The position numbers and the translations under genes were made by a program. From Oreohelix idahoensis (Eukaryota; Mollusca; Gastropoda; Stylommatophora; Oreohelicidae), in assembly GCA_024509875.1 (NCBI GenBank), contig JAMPIV010018778.1:62001-126000 (forward strand): 64,000 nt of DNA, written 5' to 3'. Shown in pieces: positions 1 to 12,668 of this stretch. The notes below the pieces were generated by a model. It searched no databases, was not told the DNA's origin, and saw only the letters and a program-made list of their open reading frames with translations. The stretch's first letter is position 1. Every line of letters starts with the position of its first letter.

Positions 1-237
1 TAGCTCAAGGTTTTCTTAGAAATGCAGTACACGTTTTATGGTACAAAGCGTGTAGTGATGCAGTAGGCTTACTATCAACGTGAAAGCGTGAGAATATGCA
101 GACGAAGTAGAAAACAAGGGGGATTTCGAGTACAGTCATTGTGACAGCACTGTTCTTTACCATTCTTCTTTCCTTTTATTGAAGTTATTTGTTAGGCTTT
201 ACATTTACTTTTTAATTTATATATGTGGATTAGAATT

Positions 238-1084
238 TCACACGACAGTGGTGAACGCCGATTTCTCTCGATCCTCTGCCCTCATAGCTACCTGGTAGTA
301 GCCACTTGCTAGATCTAGTGAAGAAAATACTTTTGCTCCTCCTAAAGCATCTAAATATTCCTCCACACGAGGAAGATGGTAGACGTCCTTTTTGGTCTTG
401 GCATTGACAGCTCTGAAGTCTACACATAATCGCAGTTTGCCATCTTTCTTCCTCACGAGCACAATAGGCGAAGCCCAGGGGCTTGAACTTTCTCTTATAA
501 TTTGTTTGTCGAGAAGACCGCGAAGGTGGTCTTGCACCTCTTTGTAGAAAGCTGGTGGAATTCGCCTGTAGGGTTGTTTTACTGGAGTATCATCCGTCAA
601 CTGAATCGAATGAGATACCTTACTTGTATACCCTACATCATTCTCATCTTTAGCGAAAAGGCTGTTATATTGTTGTAGTAACTTTTGTAGTTGGCGCTTT
701 TCGTCCTGGCTGCCCTCAAACCCATTTAAATCAACTGGGCTGCAAACAGGGACCTTGGCTGTGCAGATATCTCCACTTCCTGGGCTCCAACAACTCTGAA
801 GTGTCTCTCATAGTCTGCACATGCCTCAGAAAGTTCTCCAACTTGAGTACCCCTAGCCAGTAAAAGGTCTTCATCTCCAAGATTTACTGCTTGGACCTCA
901 CAGAACCTTTCTCTGAGAACAGTTAGTGTGTGACATATAACCAGCCCTTTATGGTCTAAGTCTCTTGAGGGTTCAAACAGCAGTCTTCTCTGATCTGGAG
1001 CCACTTCTACACTTCACCTGTATAGTAGCGATCGAGCGAGCTGGTATGTGGGTTTTTCTTCCTCCTGCAACCCACACCTTCACT
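238..1084 (-). pseudogene. Ty3/gypsy pol remnant: linker plus N-terminal reverse transcriptase
   Basis: On the minus strand a linker of the kind found between protease and RT (about 1004-726) is followed by the fingers and first palm part of a Ty3/gypsy reverse transcriptase. Visible motifs are SPWASPIVLVRKKDG, LRLCVDFRAVN and the first catalytic aspartate in FSSLDLASGYYQV. The frame breaks near 726, where a stop interrupts the linker and the open frame moves by one position. Coding identity ends abruptly at about 237, soon after the first RT motif, so the YxDD box, RNase H and integrase are absent. Family assignment is from the motifs; it is a dead fragment. Nothing recognisable lies in 1-237. 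Confidence 0.85.
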
Positions 1085-1476
1085 CTATCTAACCTTGCCT
1101 CTTGTGTACCTTTTCCTGGAGCTTGCCATTTGAGGAAGCTGTGGATGTTTTTTTACTTCCGTCAGTATGTTGGTGCCTATTATGCCAGGTGCTTTGTCAG
1201 GCCCATTGACACTCTTTACGACATAGATGCCACAGTTCTTGACAGGGCACTCCCCAATCTTGACGTCAACCACTAGATGGCAGCATAAGGAATTGTGACA
1301 CCATTGGCAGCAGTTAGTCGTACCCATTTACTTTCCTCCAGGGCCAGATCTCCAAAAAGCTGCTGAAAGCACTGTTCCGTAACCGTTGAAACTTGTGACC
1401 CCGTATCAAGAATACACCTGACTTTCTTTCCTGCTATTAGTACATCACATTCCGGTCGATCACCAACCATCTTCAT
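1085..1476 (-). pseudogene. Ty3/gypsy retropepsin-like aspartic protease, frameshifted
   Basis: The minus-strand frame carries the retropepsin active site LDTGS followed by VSTVTEQCF. Further on is GIIGTNIL, which corresponds to the conserved second glycine-rich strand of the family. The N-terminal part ends at a stop near 1273 and the C-terminal part continues in a neighbouring frame from about 1327, which fits loss of one base near 1275. It lies between the gag-like and RT-like parts in the order usual for gypsy elements. It is an inactive copy. Confidence 0.8.
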
Positions 1477-1568
1477 CTCTGAGTCATTCTGCTCCCCTTC
1501 TGTAACCTGACTCCCAGCCGCAGAGGGGTCCAGTTTAATGCCTGGGGATATCGATTCTGTACGTGGCC

Positions 1569-2237
1569 TTAGTCCTCTGCGTCTAAGACAGCGAACTGTA
1601 CTGGTACGCCTCCCTGCTCCTGAGATATCGCATAAATTTTAGCCTGTAATAGAGCCACCTGTGCTCCCAGCTGCTCAACGTCTGCGCTTAATGCTTGTAT
1701 ATCGGGTACCGTCACGGTATTTACTACTCCGACACTGGCAACACCAGCCCCAGGAGCGTGTTCAGTCTCTAAAAACCGTAGGGCATAGTCCCTCACCGAC
1801 TTAAACGATGCTGTAGGCTCTTTAAAGATCATTTCCTTTGCCAACTTTCTTAGTAGATCATCTCTCAGACAAGCAGCAAACTGGTCCCGAAGAAAGGATG
1901 GCTCTAAAGGAGTGACATTATTCTGTTTTTGTGCCATTACCACACTTTCGAACACCTCGTGGATGCGATGGGAGAATTCCCAAAGAGACTCCCTTGCACC
2001 TTGCCGGGTAGAGTAAAAAATGGCCATTAGCTCTGGGATGCTTCGACGCTCCCCATACACCCTAAGAATGGAATGTAGCATCGCTTCTGGGTCATCGTCA
2101 TCAGCCTGAATCCTCAGCTCCCTGCGGACACTTGGGGTCACACTGTCAAGAATAACATCTGCCTGGTCCTCTTTACTCATCATCCCTACTCCCCAGGCAG
2201 CTCTCACCTCGCTGACATATTCTTCGGCCGTAGGGCC
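1569..2237 (-). pseudogene. Gag-like retrotransposon capsid fragment
   Basis: About 220 residues are open on the minus strand. They are rich in alpha helix, with SVRRELRIQ, a segment around ESLWEFSHRIHEVF and DQFAACLRDDLLRKL, a pattern typical of retrotransposon gag proteins. A short C-terminal heptad-like stretch (DIQALSADVEQLGAQVALLQ) could form a coiled coil. No CCHC zinc knuckle is visible. The frame stays open upstream of the first ATG (2207) up to about 2237, where it meets the LTR-like repeat, so the normal N-terminus, leader and primer-binding site are missing. Neighbours to the left are the protease and RT remnants of the same element. Confidence 0.75.
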
Positions 2238-2667
2238 TGGCTACCTCACACTTAAGACCCATGCACTAAGAAAATTTATTAAGGATCGTTTGACAGGGGT
2301 TACAATTATTGGTTGCTTGCAACCCTCTCAGCGGCAGACTTAGCAATTCAAGCAACACAAAGCCTTATACAGATCAACATTTAATACTACCGAACACCCA
2401 GACAGTGTTCGTAGACTTTAAGTCTTAGGCATGTTCTTGCTTGAACTAGACTTCAGATCAATAGCTTGTTCTCTCTCCGCGACCGCGATTGGAATGATAG
2501 AGAATTTTTCAAATGACGCTGGCGCCTGGACGCTTCTCTTCTCTGATTGGCTGCTATACGTAAGCGGCTATACTAAGGTAGCTCTTTTCAGACGTAAACA
2601 AAGATGGCTGCCACATAACGACAAAATGGCGGTGGACGACAGGCGAGATGACTATGGCACTGTCACA
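2238..2667 (-). mobile_element. LTR-like repeat, copy 1, lacking a precise intron
   Basis: This 430 bp segment matches, without any indel and at roughly 97-98% by eye, the two outer parts of the 1,386 bp repeat at 5388-6773. It joins 2238-2419 (= 5388-5569) to 2420-2667 (= 6526-6773). The missing 956 bp have consensus splice ends on the minus strand. The termini are TG...CA, and the minus strand has a TATA-like TATAAGG and an AATAAA, as in an LTR. It abuts the gag fragment in the position of a 5' LTR, although the primer-binding site and gag start are missing. Two CCAAT-type sites (ATTGG on plus) lie in the outer part. Confidence 0.75.
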
Positions 2668-3858
2668 GAAATATAATGTAGATAGGATACCAAATGAGGA
2701 AATATAATGTAAGGACATACATTGAGGAAATATAATGTTAGGACATACATTGAGGAAATATAATGTTAGGACATACATTGAGGAAATATAATGTTAGGAC
2801 ATACATTGAGGTAATATAATATAGATAAGACACACATTGAGGAAATATAATGTTAGGACACACATTGAGGTAATATAATGTAGATAGGACACACATTGAG
2901 GAAATATAATGTTAGGACATACATTGAGGAAATATAATGTAAGGACATACATTGAGGAAATATAATATAAGGACATACATTGAGGAAATATAATGTTAGG
3001 ACATACATTGAGGAAATATAATGTAGATAGGACACACATTGAGTAAATATAATGTTAGGCCACACATTGAGGTAATATAATGTAGATAGGACACACATTG
3101 AGGAAATATAATGTTAGGACATACATTGAGGAAATATAATGTAAGGACATACATTGAGGAAATATAATGTAAGGACATACATTGAGGAAATATAATGTAG
3201 ATAGGACACACATTGAGGAAATATAATGTTAGGACATACATTGAGGAAATATAATGTGAGGACATACATTGAGGAAATATAATGTAAGGACATACATTGA
3301 GGAAATATAATGTAGATAGGACACACATTGAGGAAATATAATGTTAGGACATACATTGAGGAAATATAATATGAGGACATACATTGAGGAAATATAATGT
3401 AAGGACATAAATTGAGGAAATATAATGTTAGGACATACATTGAGGAAATATAATGTAAGGACATACATTGAAGAAATATAATGTAGATAGGACACACAAT
3501 GAGGAAATATAATGTAGATAGGACATACACTGCGGAATATATTGTAGGTAGGACATACACTGAGGAACATACTGTAGATAGGGCATATGCTGAAGAAACA
3601 GTGTAGATAGGACATACACTGAGGAAACATACTGCAGATAGGGCATACACTGAGGAACATACTGTCGATAGGCATACACTGAGGAAACAGTGTAGATAGA
3701 AAATACACTGAGGAAACATACTGTAGATAGAACATACGCTGAGGAAACATACTGTAGATAGGACATAAACTGATAAAGAATTGTAGACAGGACATACACT
3801 GAAGAAACATTGTAGATAGGATATACACCGAAGAAACATTGTAGATAGGAAACACACT
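2668..3858. repeat. Minisatellite, 28-31 bp unit
   Basis: Tandem units read gaggaaatataatgttagga then catacatt (28 bp), mixed with a 31 bp form that contains gtagatagga. The left two thirds (to about 3530) are well conserved; the right end (about 3530-3858) is a more diverged type with gaggaaacatactgtagata units. The array starts at the end of LTR copy 1. All three minus-strand frames are largely free of stops, which creates several overlapping spurious ORFs rich in Cys, Tyr and Ile. Confidence 0.95.
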
Positions 3859-4092
3859 GCGAAAACCTAAATATTGGTGACTTGGGCTACTCTGGGCTAT
3901 TTTTAGGCCACTTTGGGCGAAATCTAGCTGATTCTGTACGTAATTATTTTCTCCTCTGGCCGGAATTATTTTTAGACCCCAAAAGTTTGCATATACATAA
4001 GTTGAGTTTACTGAGATAAAATATCTAATTATAAGTAAAGTATAGCTTATTATATATGAAATTAAAGGAAAATGAATGGACATAACTACACA

Positions 4093-4790
4093 TTATTGAA
4101 AAGGGGCTGTCAGTATAAACACGTATTTCTTGCTGCTGTGATACTGTTCGAAGCAGTACTTTGTGCACAGTGGAGGATTGGCAGTACATCCTTTACACAC
4201 AAAAGAACTCCTGGAGGCTTTACAATGAATGCACTTTCTCTGGTTGCTAGACCACATAATAAGATGCTGAGATTCTTGAAGTCTCTCAACAGCATTTGAC
4301 ATTCTGGGTCTACCAAGTAACAGCAGAGAAGATCCTTGTTGAACATCCTCAGGCATCAAAGTGGCTGCTGCCTCGGTCAGTTCTTTGATGAGTTGTAACT
4401 TGAAATCTAAAATATTTAGGTTCCTTTTCTCATTTCTTGTCAGAGTATAAAGAATAAAAGCATTACTCAGGCATATTTCTAAAAACCAATGGAACAGTTT
4501 TTTCCACCATTTGTAAGTTTTTATGTTGAAGTTATTATAATAAGACAAAATTTGATCGACGCGGTCGTATCCGTTCATAGAAAAATTATATTTATGTATA
4601 ACTTTTGGTGTTGTTTTCAAATTCTTTCTCCTATCTGATTTACTAATATTTTCTACTGAAGCCTTGGAGGACACAATAATCACAGGCTTTTTTGCCTTTT
4701 TATCTTTCCACGCAGTTACAAGAATTGCAAATTTAAAACATATCCAGTAGTTGAGTCACACAGTCCAAATACTTTGATGTGATACTTCGT
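4093..4790 (-). pseudogene. piggyBac-type transposase, C-terminal fragment
   Basis: The minus strand encodes the last part of a piggyBac transposase (DDE_Tnp_1_7 family). It has the region around the third catalytic aspartate (MNGYDRVDQILSYY), a KWWKKLFHWFLE helix and LDFKLQLI. It ends in a cysteine-rich zinc-binding tail with the CIHC, CKGC and CTKYC clusters. Upstream, in another frame at about 4790-4731, is IKVFGLCDSTTGYVLNLQ, which corresponds to the family's conserved CDS-TGY segment, so a frameshift lies near 4725. The N-terminal half and the first two catalytic aspartates are absent, as are recognisable terminal repeats. It is clearly divergent from the piggyBac at 22535-25305. Confidence 0.85.
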
Positions 4791-5348
<558 letters not shown>

Positions 5349-5387
5349 ACAGGGGCTAGGTGTAGTGGAGGCGAACTTATGTCGATG

Positions 5388-6769
5388 TGGCTACCTCACA
5401 CCCAAGTCCCATGCACTAAGAAAATTTATTAAGGATCGTTTGACAGGGGTTGCAATTATTGGTTGCTTGCAACCCTCTCAGCAGAAGACTTAGCAATTCA
5501 AGCAACACAAAGCCTTATACAGATCAACATTTAATACTACCGAACACCCAGACAGTGTTCGTAGACTTTCTGAAAAACAATATATAAAAACAATGTCTAA
5601 GTGAAAATCAAAAGCATAAATAATAACACTTACCATACAGAAAACGTGCGCCCACCTGACACACTCAACTATCTCACACACTCATGCATATAGTCCAATG
5701 AGACTAGTATGGTGTTGTGCATGAGGCTGGCAATCTCACCGTGTAACATCGGTTGCTACCGAAACCACTACTGCAAGAGCATCTGAATGCTTCACGTGGA
5801 GGCAAACCACACTGGTGGCCCCATGCTCCCTCAGGAGCGGAGAACGGAAATATGTATCTCCAAGTGAGCCCACGTGCTCTCACAAACCATCCTTCACATA
5901 ACAATAATTAAATAATCATGAAATATGCATAACATAGAATTAACCAATGGAGATTTTACACAGTATAAAAGACTAGGAAACTAAGAAAGCTAACACCAAC
6001 TAGCTAGCCGATCTTACTATTACTTACACCACATTATCAGTCTAACATTACTGAAAAAGCACAGGACTTTATCCTAGTAAGCTGTAACATAATATATTGC
6101 AGCACTCGCCACGCTAAAATAAACTATTTCGGCATCCGCACTGTAATTAATAAATATAACAGTCTAAATCGCGCCACAATTAAATATTATTCAAACCAAC
6201 TAAGTGTCGGATTTACATAAGCTCATGGAAGGTTTCCTGGATCCCAAACAATATGGAAATACTTAACCATTAAATTTCATTTACACAAATGTAATAACTG
6301 AATATGCCAGTTCTAGTACCGGCCACGTGTTATATTTCCTGAACATGGACCCACGCCATGTTCGAATAGATTTAGATCTAACATCAAACCGCACGCGAAA
6401 TACAACACCACAGAATTAAATATATACTTATTTCAAATAATACGGCACAAAGATGGTAAACCTAGTATCCTTTCTAACACTGTAAAGACTTTAGAATGTT
6501 GCAGAATAATTCTATATCTACTTACAAGTCTTAGGCATGTTCTTGCTTGAACTAGACTTCAGATCAATAGCTTGTTCTCTCTCCGCGACCGCGATTGGAA
6601 TGATAGAGAATTTTTCAAATGACGCTGGCGCCTGGACGCTTCTCTTCTCTGATTGGCTGCTATACGTAAGCGGCTATACTAAGGTAGCTCTTTTTAGATG
6701 TAAACAAAGATGGCTGCTACATAACGACAAAATGGCGGTGGACAACAGGCGAGATGACTATGGCACAGT

Positions 6770-6773
<4 letters not shown>
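5388..6773 (-). mobile_element. LTR-like repeat, copy 2, with intron
   Basis: A 1,386 bp repeat with TG...CA ends. On the minus strand it reads: outer part 6773-6526, intron-like segment 6525-5570, inner part 5569-5388. The inner part has TATAAGG near 5519-5513, AATAAA at 5430-5425 and ends ...GTAGCCA, which matches the TATA, poly(A) signal and U5 end of an LTR. No gag-pol sequence adjoins, so it could be a solo LTR. No target-site duplication is visible, perhaps because both flanks are microsatellites. Copy 1 (2238-2667) is the same sequence without the intron. Confidence 0.7.
5570..6525 (-). other. GT-AG intron-like segment inside the LTR-like repeat
   Basis: On the minus strand this segment starts GTAAGTAGAT (6525) and ends with a pyrimidine-rich TTGTTTTTCAG (5570), both near consensus for splice sites. 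The spliced junction is the exact sequence found uninterrupted at 2419/2420. A Rep A copy lies inside it (about 5707-5850, minus). No target-site duplication flanks the segment, which argues against it being a simple insertion. Confidence 0.75.

Positions 6774-6856
<83 letters not shown>
6774..6856. repeat. (CA)n/(TA)n microsatellite
   Basis: A short CA run is followed by about 60 bp of TA dinucleotides directly beside the end of LTR-like copy 2. Confidence 0.98.
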
Positions 6857-6859
<3 letters not shown>

Positions 6860-7354
6860 GTTAAACGTGTGCAGACATCAAATTCATTCAATTAATTGAT
6901 CGAGTCTACTATGGATTTATATTTATAAAGATAACATGAGAGTTATACTTGATCAACAGGGTTAAAATGAATCAAAATGATTTGTCCAGAAAAAAAATAT
7001 TATTTTTCTTGACAGGAAGAGATTATGGCTTAGATGATTTAAAAAAACAAAACAAAGTCCGTAAGCTATGCAGCACATTCCTGGTGATGCCGGAATAACT
7101 GTCTATGCTGCCACTTCTAGTGTCATCTAGACCCGTCTGTTATAGACGGTACCAGCGTCGACTTCTGGCAACTCGTACCCAACAACTGGGAGAAAACAAT
7201 ACCTCTTGTAAATCTGAAGTCTTCTGGTGTACATACCAGGTGACCTCCGCTTCTCTCCATTTCATCTTCTTCAGAATTTTACACGACCCTCCTGAAAATT
7301 ACAACTCATCGAGTCAGATGAAAAGCCTTATGAGAGTGGAAGACGTCAATTGCA

Positions 7355-7356
<2 letters not shown>
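6857..7356. other. Unassigned, no gene seen
   Basis: An AT-rich left half and a more balanced right half (about 7080-7350). The open frame in the right half runs into the microsatellite and shows no recognisable domain. Confidence 0.5.
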
Positions 7357-7450
<94 letters not shown>

Positions 7451-7466
7451 ATGTGTATGTATGTAT
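7357..7466. repeat. (TA)n/(TG)n microsatellite
   Basis: About 75 bp of TA dinucleotide passing into TG and TATG repeats. Confidence 0.98.
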
Positions 7467-7540
7467 CACACACATATAAAGCAAATCTTAATTAGAAATG
7501 TTGGCATAAAAAATATATGTACCAAAATGTTATCATTATC

Positions 7541-7665
7541 CACTACAAACTCCTTATGGAGCCTGGGGCTACCTCTGCTATTTGTTGTGAGGAACAAGCT
7601 CTTGCAGTGGTTGTTTATGTAGCAAGTTCTTTCATATGATTAGGGTGCAAGCCTCATATGCAACT
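7541..7665 (+). repeat. Rep A interspersed repeat, partial
   Basis: Contains the diagnostic order ctccttatggagc, ctcttgcagtggttgttt, atgtagcaa, ggtgcaagcc shared with the other Rep A copies (for example 43760-44020). Diverged and truncated on the right. Confidence 0.6.
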
Positions 7666-10600
7666 GTACACCAATATGTAATTCTTACATGTCAAATGCA
7701 AATATATGTTAATGAAGTGTTCATGTTACAACTTTCCACAATAAATTTGGTGATTATATCCATACTTTGTTGCACAGAATGGGCGTAGTAAGTGCTACAA
7801 CTGTTTAAGATGCAGTCGTCCCCTCTGTGAGTTAGGTTCCTACTGTTACACTTGAGTTTTTGCCCACTCAAAAATGTCATCTTCTGAGGTTCTGTTAGGT
7901 GAAACCCAATCGCAATTTTAGTTTAGTTTAACTTCTATCTATAAACCAACCACAAGGTAAGGAGTCTGATTTTCTAGTAAATAGTAACTCTACCCCTCAT
8001 TCTGAACATTATTGACATGACCCTATAAGATTTTGCCCCTTAAGATGTTAGTTTTACCGAAACCATTGTATCACACAACTTGCTCTTAATTATTACATCT
8101 GATAATCTCTTCCCAGGTTGCAGTCTCTTCCCATATCTGTTTATTGCAACAAGACATCTTTCTTGAGGTTGATAAGAGACGTATCGCAAATTATTTCGTG
8201 ACACGCCCGGTGTCCAAACTGTTAAATCACGATAAACTTAAGGTTGGGCAGTATTTCTGCACGTCGATCCCACGTTATTTCTTAAATGACCATCTGTTTT
8301 ATCACTACCAGACTCATTCACCAGATGAGCGGAAGTAGTGGTGCTGTCACATAATTTTTAGGGTCGTTCTCTTGCCCATAACGGCCGTATCCTGTGTCAT
8401 ACTGACTTTATTACGGGCTTTTCAGTGGTCGGCACCTTTTTCTTTCTCTGCTATGTAACAGATATTTTGTATTTTCAAATATTCTTACACTTCTCTCAGC
8501 AGTAATTCGTCTTGTCTGTTTACCTGACCATCCCTGCTGAGAAAGAAGACAAGTGATGCAATATTAACCGACAACCCCATTGGTTAATCTCGGGTGTGGC
8601 CGACATCAGACTACAGATTAACACTAAAATCGCCGAGCGCAGTTGTTTAATTGCTGATAAGGCCATTTTGCGTTCGTCGTCGCCAAGATGGTAATACAAT
8701 GAAAGTTTGATAGCAACTACGGGAAGATAGCTTATTTGTCAGGGCACAGGAATGACATAATCGTTTCCTGCACACTTTGAGGAAAAGTAAGATGTAATTG
8801 TAGGCATTTGCAGAGAAGGCAATCGGATGTTTTATTGCCGTTTATGACCTTTTGCATCACGCACAGAATTTCAGGTTGAAATTACCCCCACCTAAACATG
8901 CATGTTTGAAACGATTGGAGCCTTGATTTGCATCATAACAAACAAATGCGGGAGAGGACAGGCAATATTACCTGACCTTTCTGCAGTTTTAAGGCAATGT
9001 GAAAACTCACTCGAGCCAAGAAGACCATCAGACTGCCAGAGTTAGAATAAGATTTCATATATATCAGACCGAACATCTTGAAGGACTTAAAGAGCCCAAG
9101 AAAACCATTTTCATAAGGACGACCAGGATCTGAAGAATTTGAAAACACGGAGTCACAGTGGGAATTCATTATTAACATAACAACACCCCAGAAACGTTTA
9201 AAAAAGCATCTGCTAGTGCCTTAACTATTCCTCCGAGCAAACAGTCTGTGAGCCAAGATTGGTGTAAGTTGTGCATTTTACATTCTATATTTTTCATTAC
9301 TAACATGTGAACTAATATGTATATATTGTCATGTGAATATTAATATGTGAAAATTGCTAGTAGATGTCCAAGTCATTTGAGGCTGACAACCTCAGCGTAT
9401 AGAATGATGATTTCACGAACCACCACTGCAAGAGCTGGTGACTGTTTATTGCTAGTTTCTTAAAGATAAATAAAAGCATAGGTAGTCCCAAGTTCTATAT
9501 GGAGCAGGGAGGGAAAGATGAAAGAAATGATGTACGTTCTAATTATAATATTTACAAGTACAAACCAGTGTAATCTTACTTGGAACGTGCTGCGCCTTTA
9601 ATCTTGACCAGAGACGCGAGAACTCCAGTGACCAATCTGCATAGAACCAAAAAATCCCAGCGGGAGAAGAAACTACCATTCGCAGCTGTCAAACCTTCTT
9701 TTTCTTCTTCCTCGTTTGTCCTGAAAAGGACGTTGGTTGCGTTGTGTCTGTATACACCGGAGCTGCGATATCTGCGCCTTTCGGACGACACATCCGACTT
9801 CAGCACTGCATTTTTTGGGACCGGGTATGCCTTCCTTCTTCGATCCTTACTCTCTCATCCAGACTGCAGTGATGCAGCCTGTTTCCAGGACCACCACGTG
9901 GAGGTGGAGTAGGGTCTTGGTCAGCTCTGGTTCGCTGACCATGACGCTGACTGCATTCTCCATTGCTGCATCTTTGGGTCCCTAAGTCAAACCTAAAGGC
10001 TACCAAGTGACTTCTTATATAAAACAACATACCATCACACGCTGATGAATATTTTCTGTTAAAGATTATTCAATTGTTTGAATTGTTAAAACTTAGTTGA
10101 TTTTTAAATTTGTTATTTGTAAATATACAAAGTTAACATCGATTTAATCATTTTGAATGTACTGCATGTTTGTCTCAGTCAATTTACTAAATACACTCTA
10201 AACAGAGCTTTACCATAATAAGAAGAATTCCACTGAGTAAATCAGGGTGGGGGCTTGAACGAGCTGACATTAATAATTGCTTAATTCTTCATAAAAGGCG
10301 GCGGATCAGATATACGTTAACAATTGCCCTTCCCAACGCAGCATTGTTCTTGACTTCTGAAATATCTTATGAACAGTCCCTCGAGATAGAAGCATCATTA
10401 TCCTTCTATCTACAACTCTGCCAAGAGTAATCTTGTGCGAAGGTAGACACCTTTGAAGACCCATATTATATACTTTTGAGTTTTGGCCACAGTTGGACCA
10501 CTACTGCAAAGCAGGGGAGGCAATTCTGTGACATTTGCATTCTAGTGTGGAGATAGACGGCTTAACTCGTCTATGGCTGGTGTCTCAAGGTGGCACTGAT

Positions 10601-10830
10601 CCCCGTCTTTGCTAAACGCCGACGGCCACAAAGGAAAGAAAACAGGTCAGGAAGGTGGCAAGCCGGTAGAAAACCTGATGTCAATCCGATAATAAAATAA
10701 TCATCGGTAGATGAAGGCGTGGAGTAAGATAATTACCGGTAAATAATGGCAGAGACGAGAGTGCAGCTTCAGAATAGAAAGAAAAAATTAATCGGACGAA
10801 TGTCATCTTGTGACAATCATTTAGTTTCCC
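7666..10830. other. Long stretch without recognisable genes
   Basis: Only short ORFs without known domains occur (for example 8144-8338 plus, 9580-9912 plus). A partial Rep A copy on minus is visible at about 9385-9480 (gaccaccactgcaagagct-like core). I see no splice-linked coding series, no RNA gene and no clear terminal repeats. Confidence 0.5.
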
Positions 10831-10930
10831 AACGAGCATAGGCCTTTAATAAACTAGTACTAGGTCCACCTGTCCTATGACATTTACTCCAGATATTTCT
10901 GTCTTCTTTATCCGTTATATCTATCTCCAG
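10831..10930 (-). mobile_element. LINE 3' fragment (LFWNPQGKR family)
   Basis: The plus-strand text gagcataggcctttaataaa and the following segment match the 3' end of the LINE at 13869-14160 and 56083-56427. Very short, strongly 5' truncated. Confidence 0.55.
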
Positions 10931-11702
10931 AACATGGGAAATGCTATAAGATTTAACATAAGAACCATGGAAATGAATCGGGTATATAAGGCTAGGGTTA
11001 ATTCATTCCGACCACTGCTTTCAATGGCCCACAGGACGTGCCAGATGCACCCGTAGTTACGTCATATGATCTCTTGTTGACTTGTGCTTGAATACCGCTG
11101 AAGGTTGTTTTGGCATTCATTTCTTCATTACGGTCTTATCTGCTTTTGACATTTGAATTGAAAGTTCTCATTTTTTGTGTGGCTTGGGCACGTTTTAATC
11201 GATTCTCCCTCCACTTCCCAACCATTGCGGGTCAGCTTTTGTCCAATTGTCCGAGCTAGCGATACGACACAGTGAAACAACTCTCTTACGAGGCAAAGAC
11301 GGGTTGAGAAAATTGTTTACATTTTCTTTACTACGACACAATCCTTCACATAGACCCATCTGTTTTCTTTCCATGCAAGTAGTAGCAGAAGTACATTAAC
11401 AAGACATGTTACAGAGATTACATAGTTATTTATCTAGTGCCATTTCTCGTGTCAAGCAGTATCGATGCTTCTATTGAAATTCTCGATTTCTACAATGCTA
11501 GCAAGGCGATGGAAGTACATCCTCCCCCCTCCCGCAAGCGTAAACGCAACTTAGGAATTCCCCTGACGTGTCCGACGCCCAAGTTCTAGTTACGTAAGCA
11601 TAAAATGTAATTTTATTGTCATATCTATATTTAGCATCACACTGCTAAACTTACAAGATAACCTGAAAATAAGCTGCCGATCCCCGGCACCACACAACAT
11701 AG
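10931..11702. other. Unassigned, no gene seen
   Basis: No long ORF and no recognisable repeat core; 11689-11702 is the left target-site duplication of the SINE that follows. Confidence 0.5.
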
Positions 11703-11973
11703 GTAAGATAAGGAACCCGTTACACGCCCATTGAGGCATATTGGGAATATGGTGTTAGGCCCATATTATCTTGACCGTCGGCACACGAGGGGTGATGTGG
11801 TCGGCATCACGCCGGCCGCCTTAACCTTCCCAGAGTAGCTCTGGTACCCATTTGGGGCTGGGTCGACCCAGGAGCCGTTTGTGGCCTAAAAATTTTCCGC
11901 CTCGTCTGGGGATCGAACCATAGACCACTGCGCTAGGAAGCCAGTGCACTAACCACTATGCTACCGCGGCTCC
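11703..11973 (-). mobile_element. tRNA-derived SINE C, full copy with TSD
   Basis: The right end, read on minus, is a tRNA-like head: GGAGCCGCGGTAGCATAGTG with an A-box (TAGCATAGTGG) and a B-box (GGTTCGATCCC) at usual spacing. The body includes ggcatcacgccggccgcctt and ctggtacccatttggggctg (plus). A 14 bp target-site duplication accacacaacatag lies at 11689-11702 and 11974-11987. Other copies: 42041-42195, 56521-56776, 58386-58612. Confidence 0.9.
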
Positions 11974-11999
11974 ACCACACAACATAGTAGACCCTATCT

Positions 12000-12155
12000 A
12001 TCTGTCCGTCCGTCCATCGATCTGTCTGTCCATCTGTTTATCTATCTCTCTGCCTGATTTCCATTTCTGTCTGTCAGTAATAACTTATTTTGTTCATCGT
12101 AGCCCGTCCCCCCCCCTCCCCCCCCCCCCCCACACACACACACACACACACATAT
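12000..12155. repeat. Simple-sequence cluster (TCTG/TCTA, poly-C, CA)
   Basis: Tetranucleotide tatctatctgtccgtccgt-type repeats, then a C-rich run (about 12106-12130) and a CA run. Confidence 0.9.
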
Positions 12156-12668
12156 ATACATACAAGCAAATAATTTGAGAATACCTCTGAAATGCTTCTC
12201 TAAATCAACGCATCAACCAGCTATTTAAAACTTCACCATTTTTCGGTGGAAATCAAAGCAAGCATATCGGGAATTCCCTGTCACGTGTAACTAATTACGT
12301 GTCGGGTTAGGCCGAAATCTTTTCAAGAAGTTTCTTTGTTATGGCATCATGTTTATAAAAAGAATTAAAGTGATGGGGGTATATAAACCAAATTCCCGGA
12401 TACTTTCATCAGATTTCGTATGTGTTTTTAAACCCTGAGTCGTGATTTCAGTCTATGAAAGGAATACCGTACTTGATATATTTACTGCGATACCAGGTAA
12501 CCATAGATGAACATTTGCTTGCTTAGTTTGTTGAGATTCTCAAAATGTGTTCCCATCGTTAGTTTCATCCAGTTAACTGCCTAGTCAGTGATAGTCAGTC
12601 TATGTTTATTTATTTATAACAAATATTTTTTGTTCATTCTTTCATTGCCGTTCAGCTCCCAGTAGCTA

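Noticed and set aside
2668..3858. Regular short repeats that could suggest a CRISPR array
   Set aside because: Units are contiguous without unique spacers, and the genome is clearly eukaryotic. The same holds for 54630-56050.
2794..4083. Overlapping ORFs of 80-284 codons rich in Cys, Tyr and Ile on minus
   Set aside because: They only reflect the 28-31 bp minisatellite, which happens to lack stops in all minus frames; no start context, domain or splice evidence.
8144..8338. 64-codon plus ORF with a balanced composition
   Set aside because: No homology that I recognise, no splice or promoter context; length is within chance expectation.
9576..9912. 110-codon plus and 76-codon minus ORFs
   Set aside because: No recognisable domain, opposite-strand overlap and no splice context; left as unassigned.
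11900..11973. tRNA gene candidates with A and B boxes (also 12669, 28500, 33030, 40321, 61740)
   Set aside because: The boxes belong to repeated SINE heads with target duplications or conserved non-tRNA bodies; no full cloverleaf was found.
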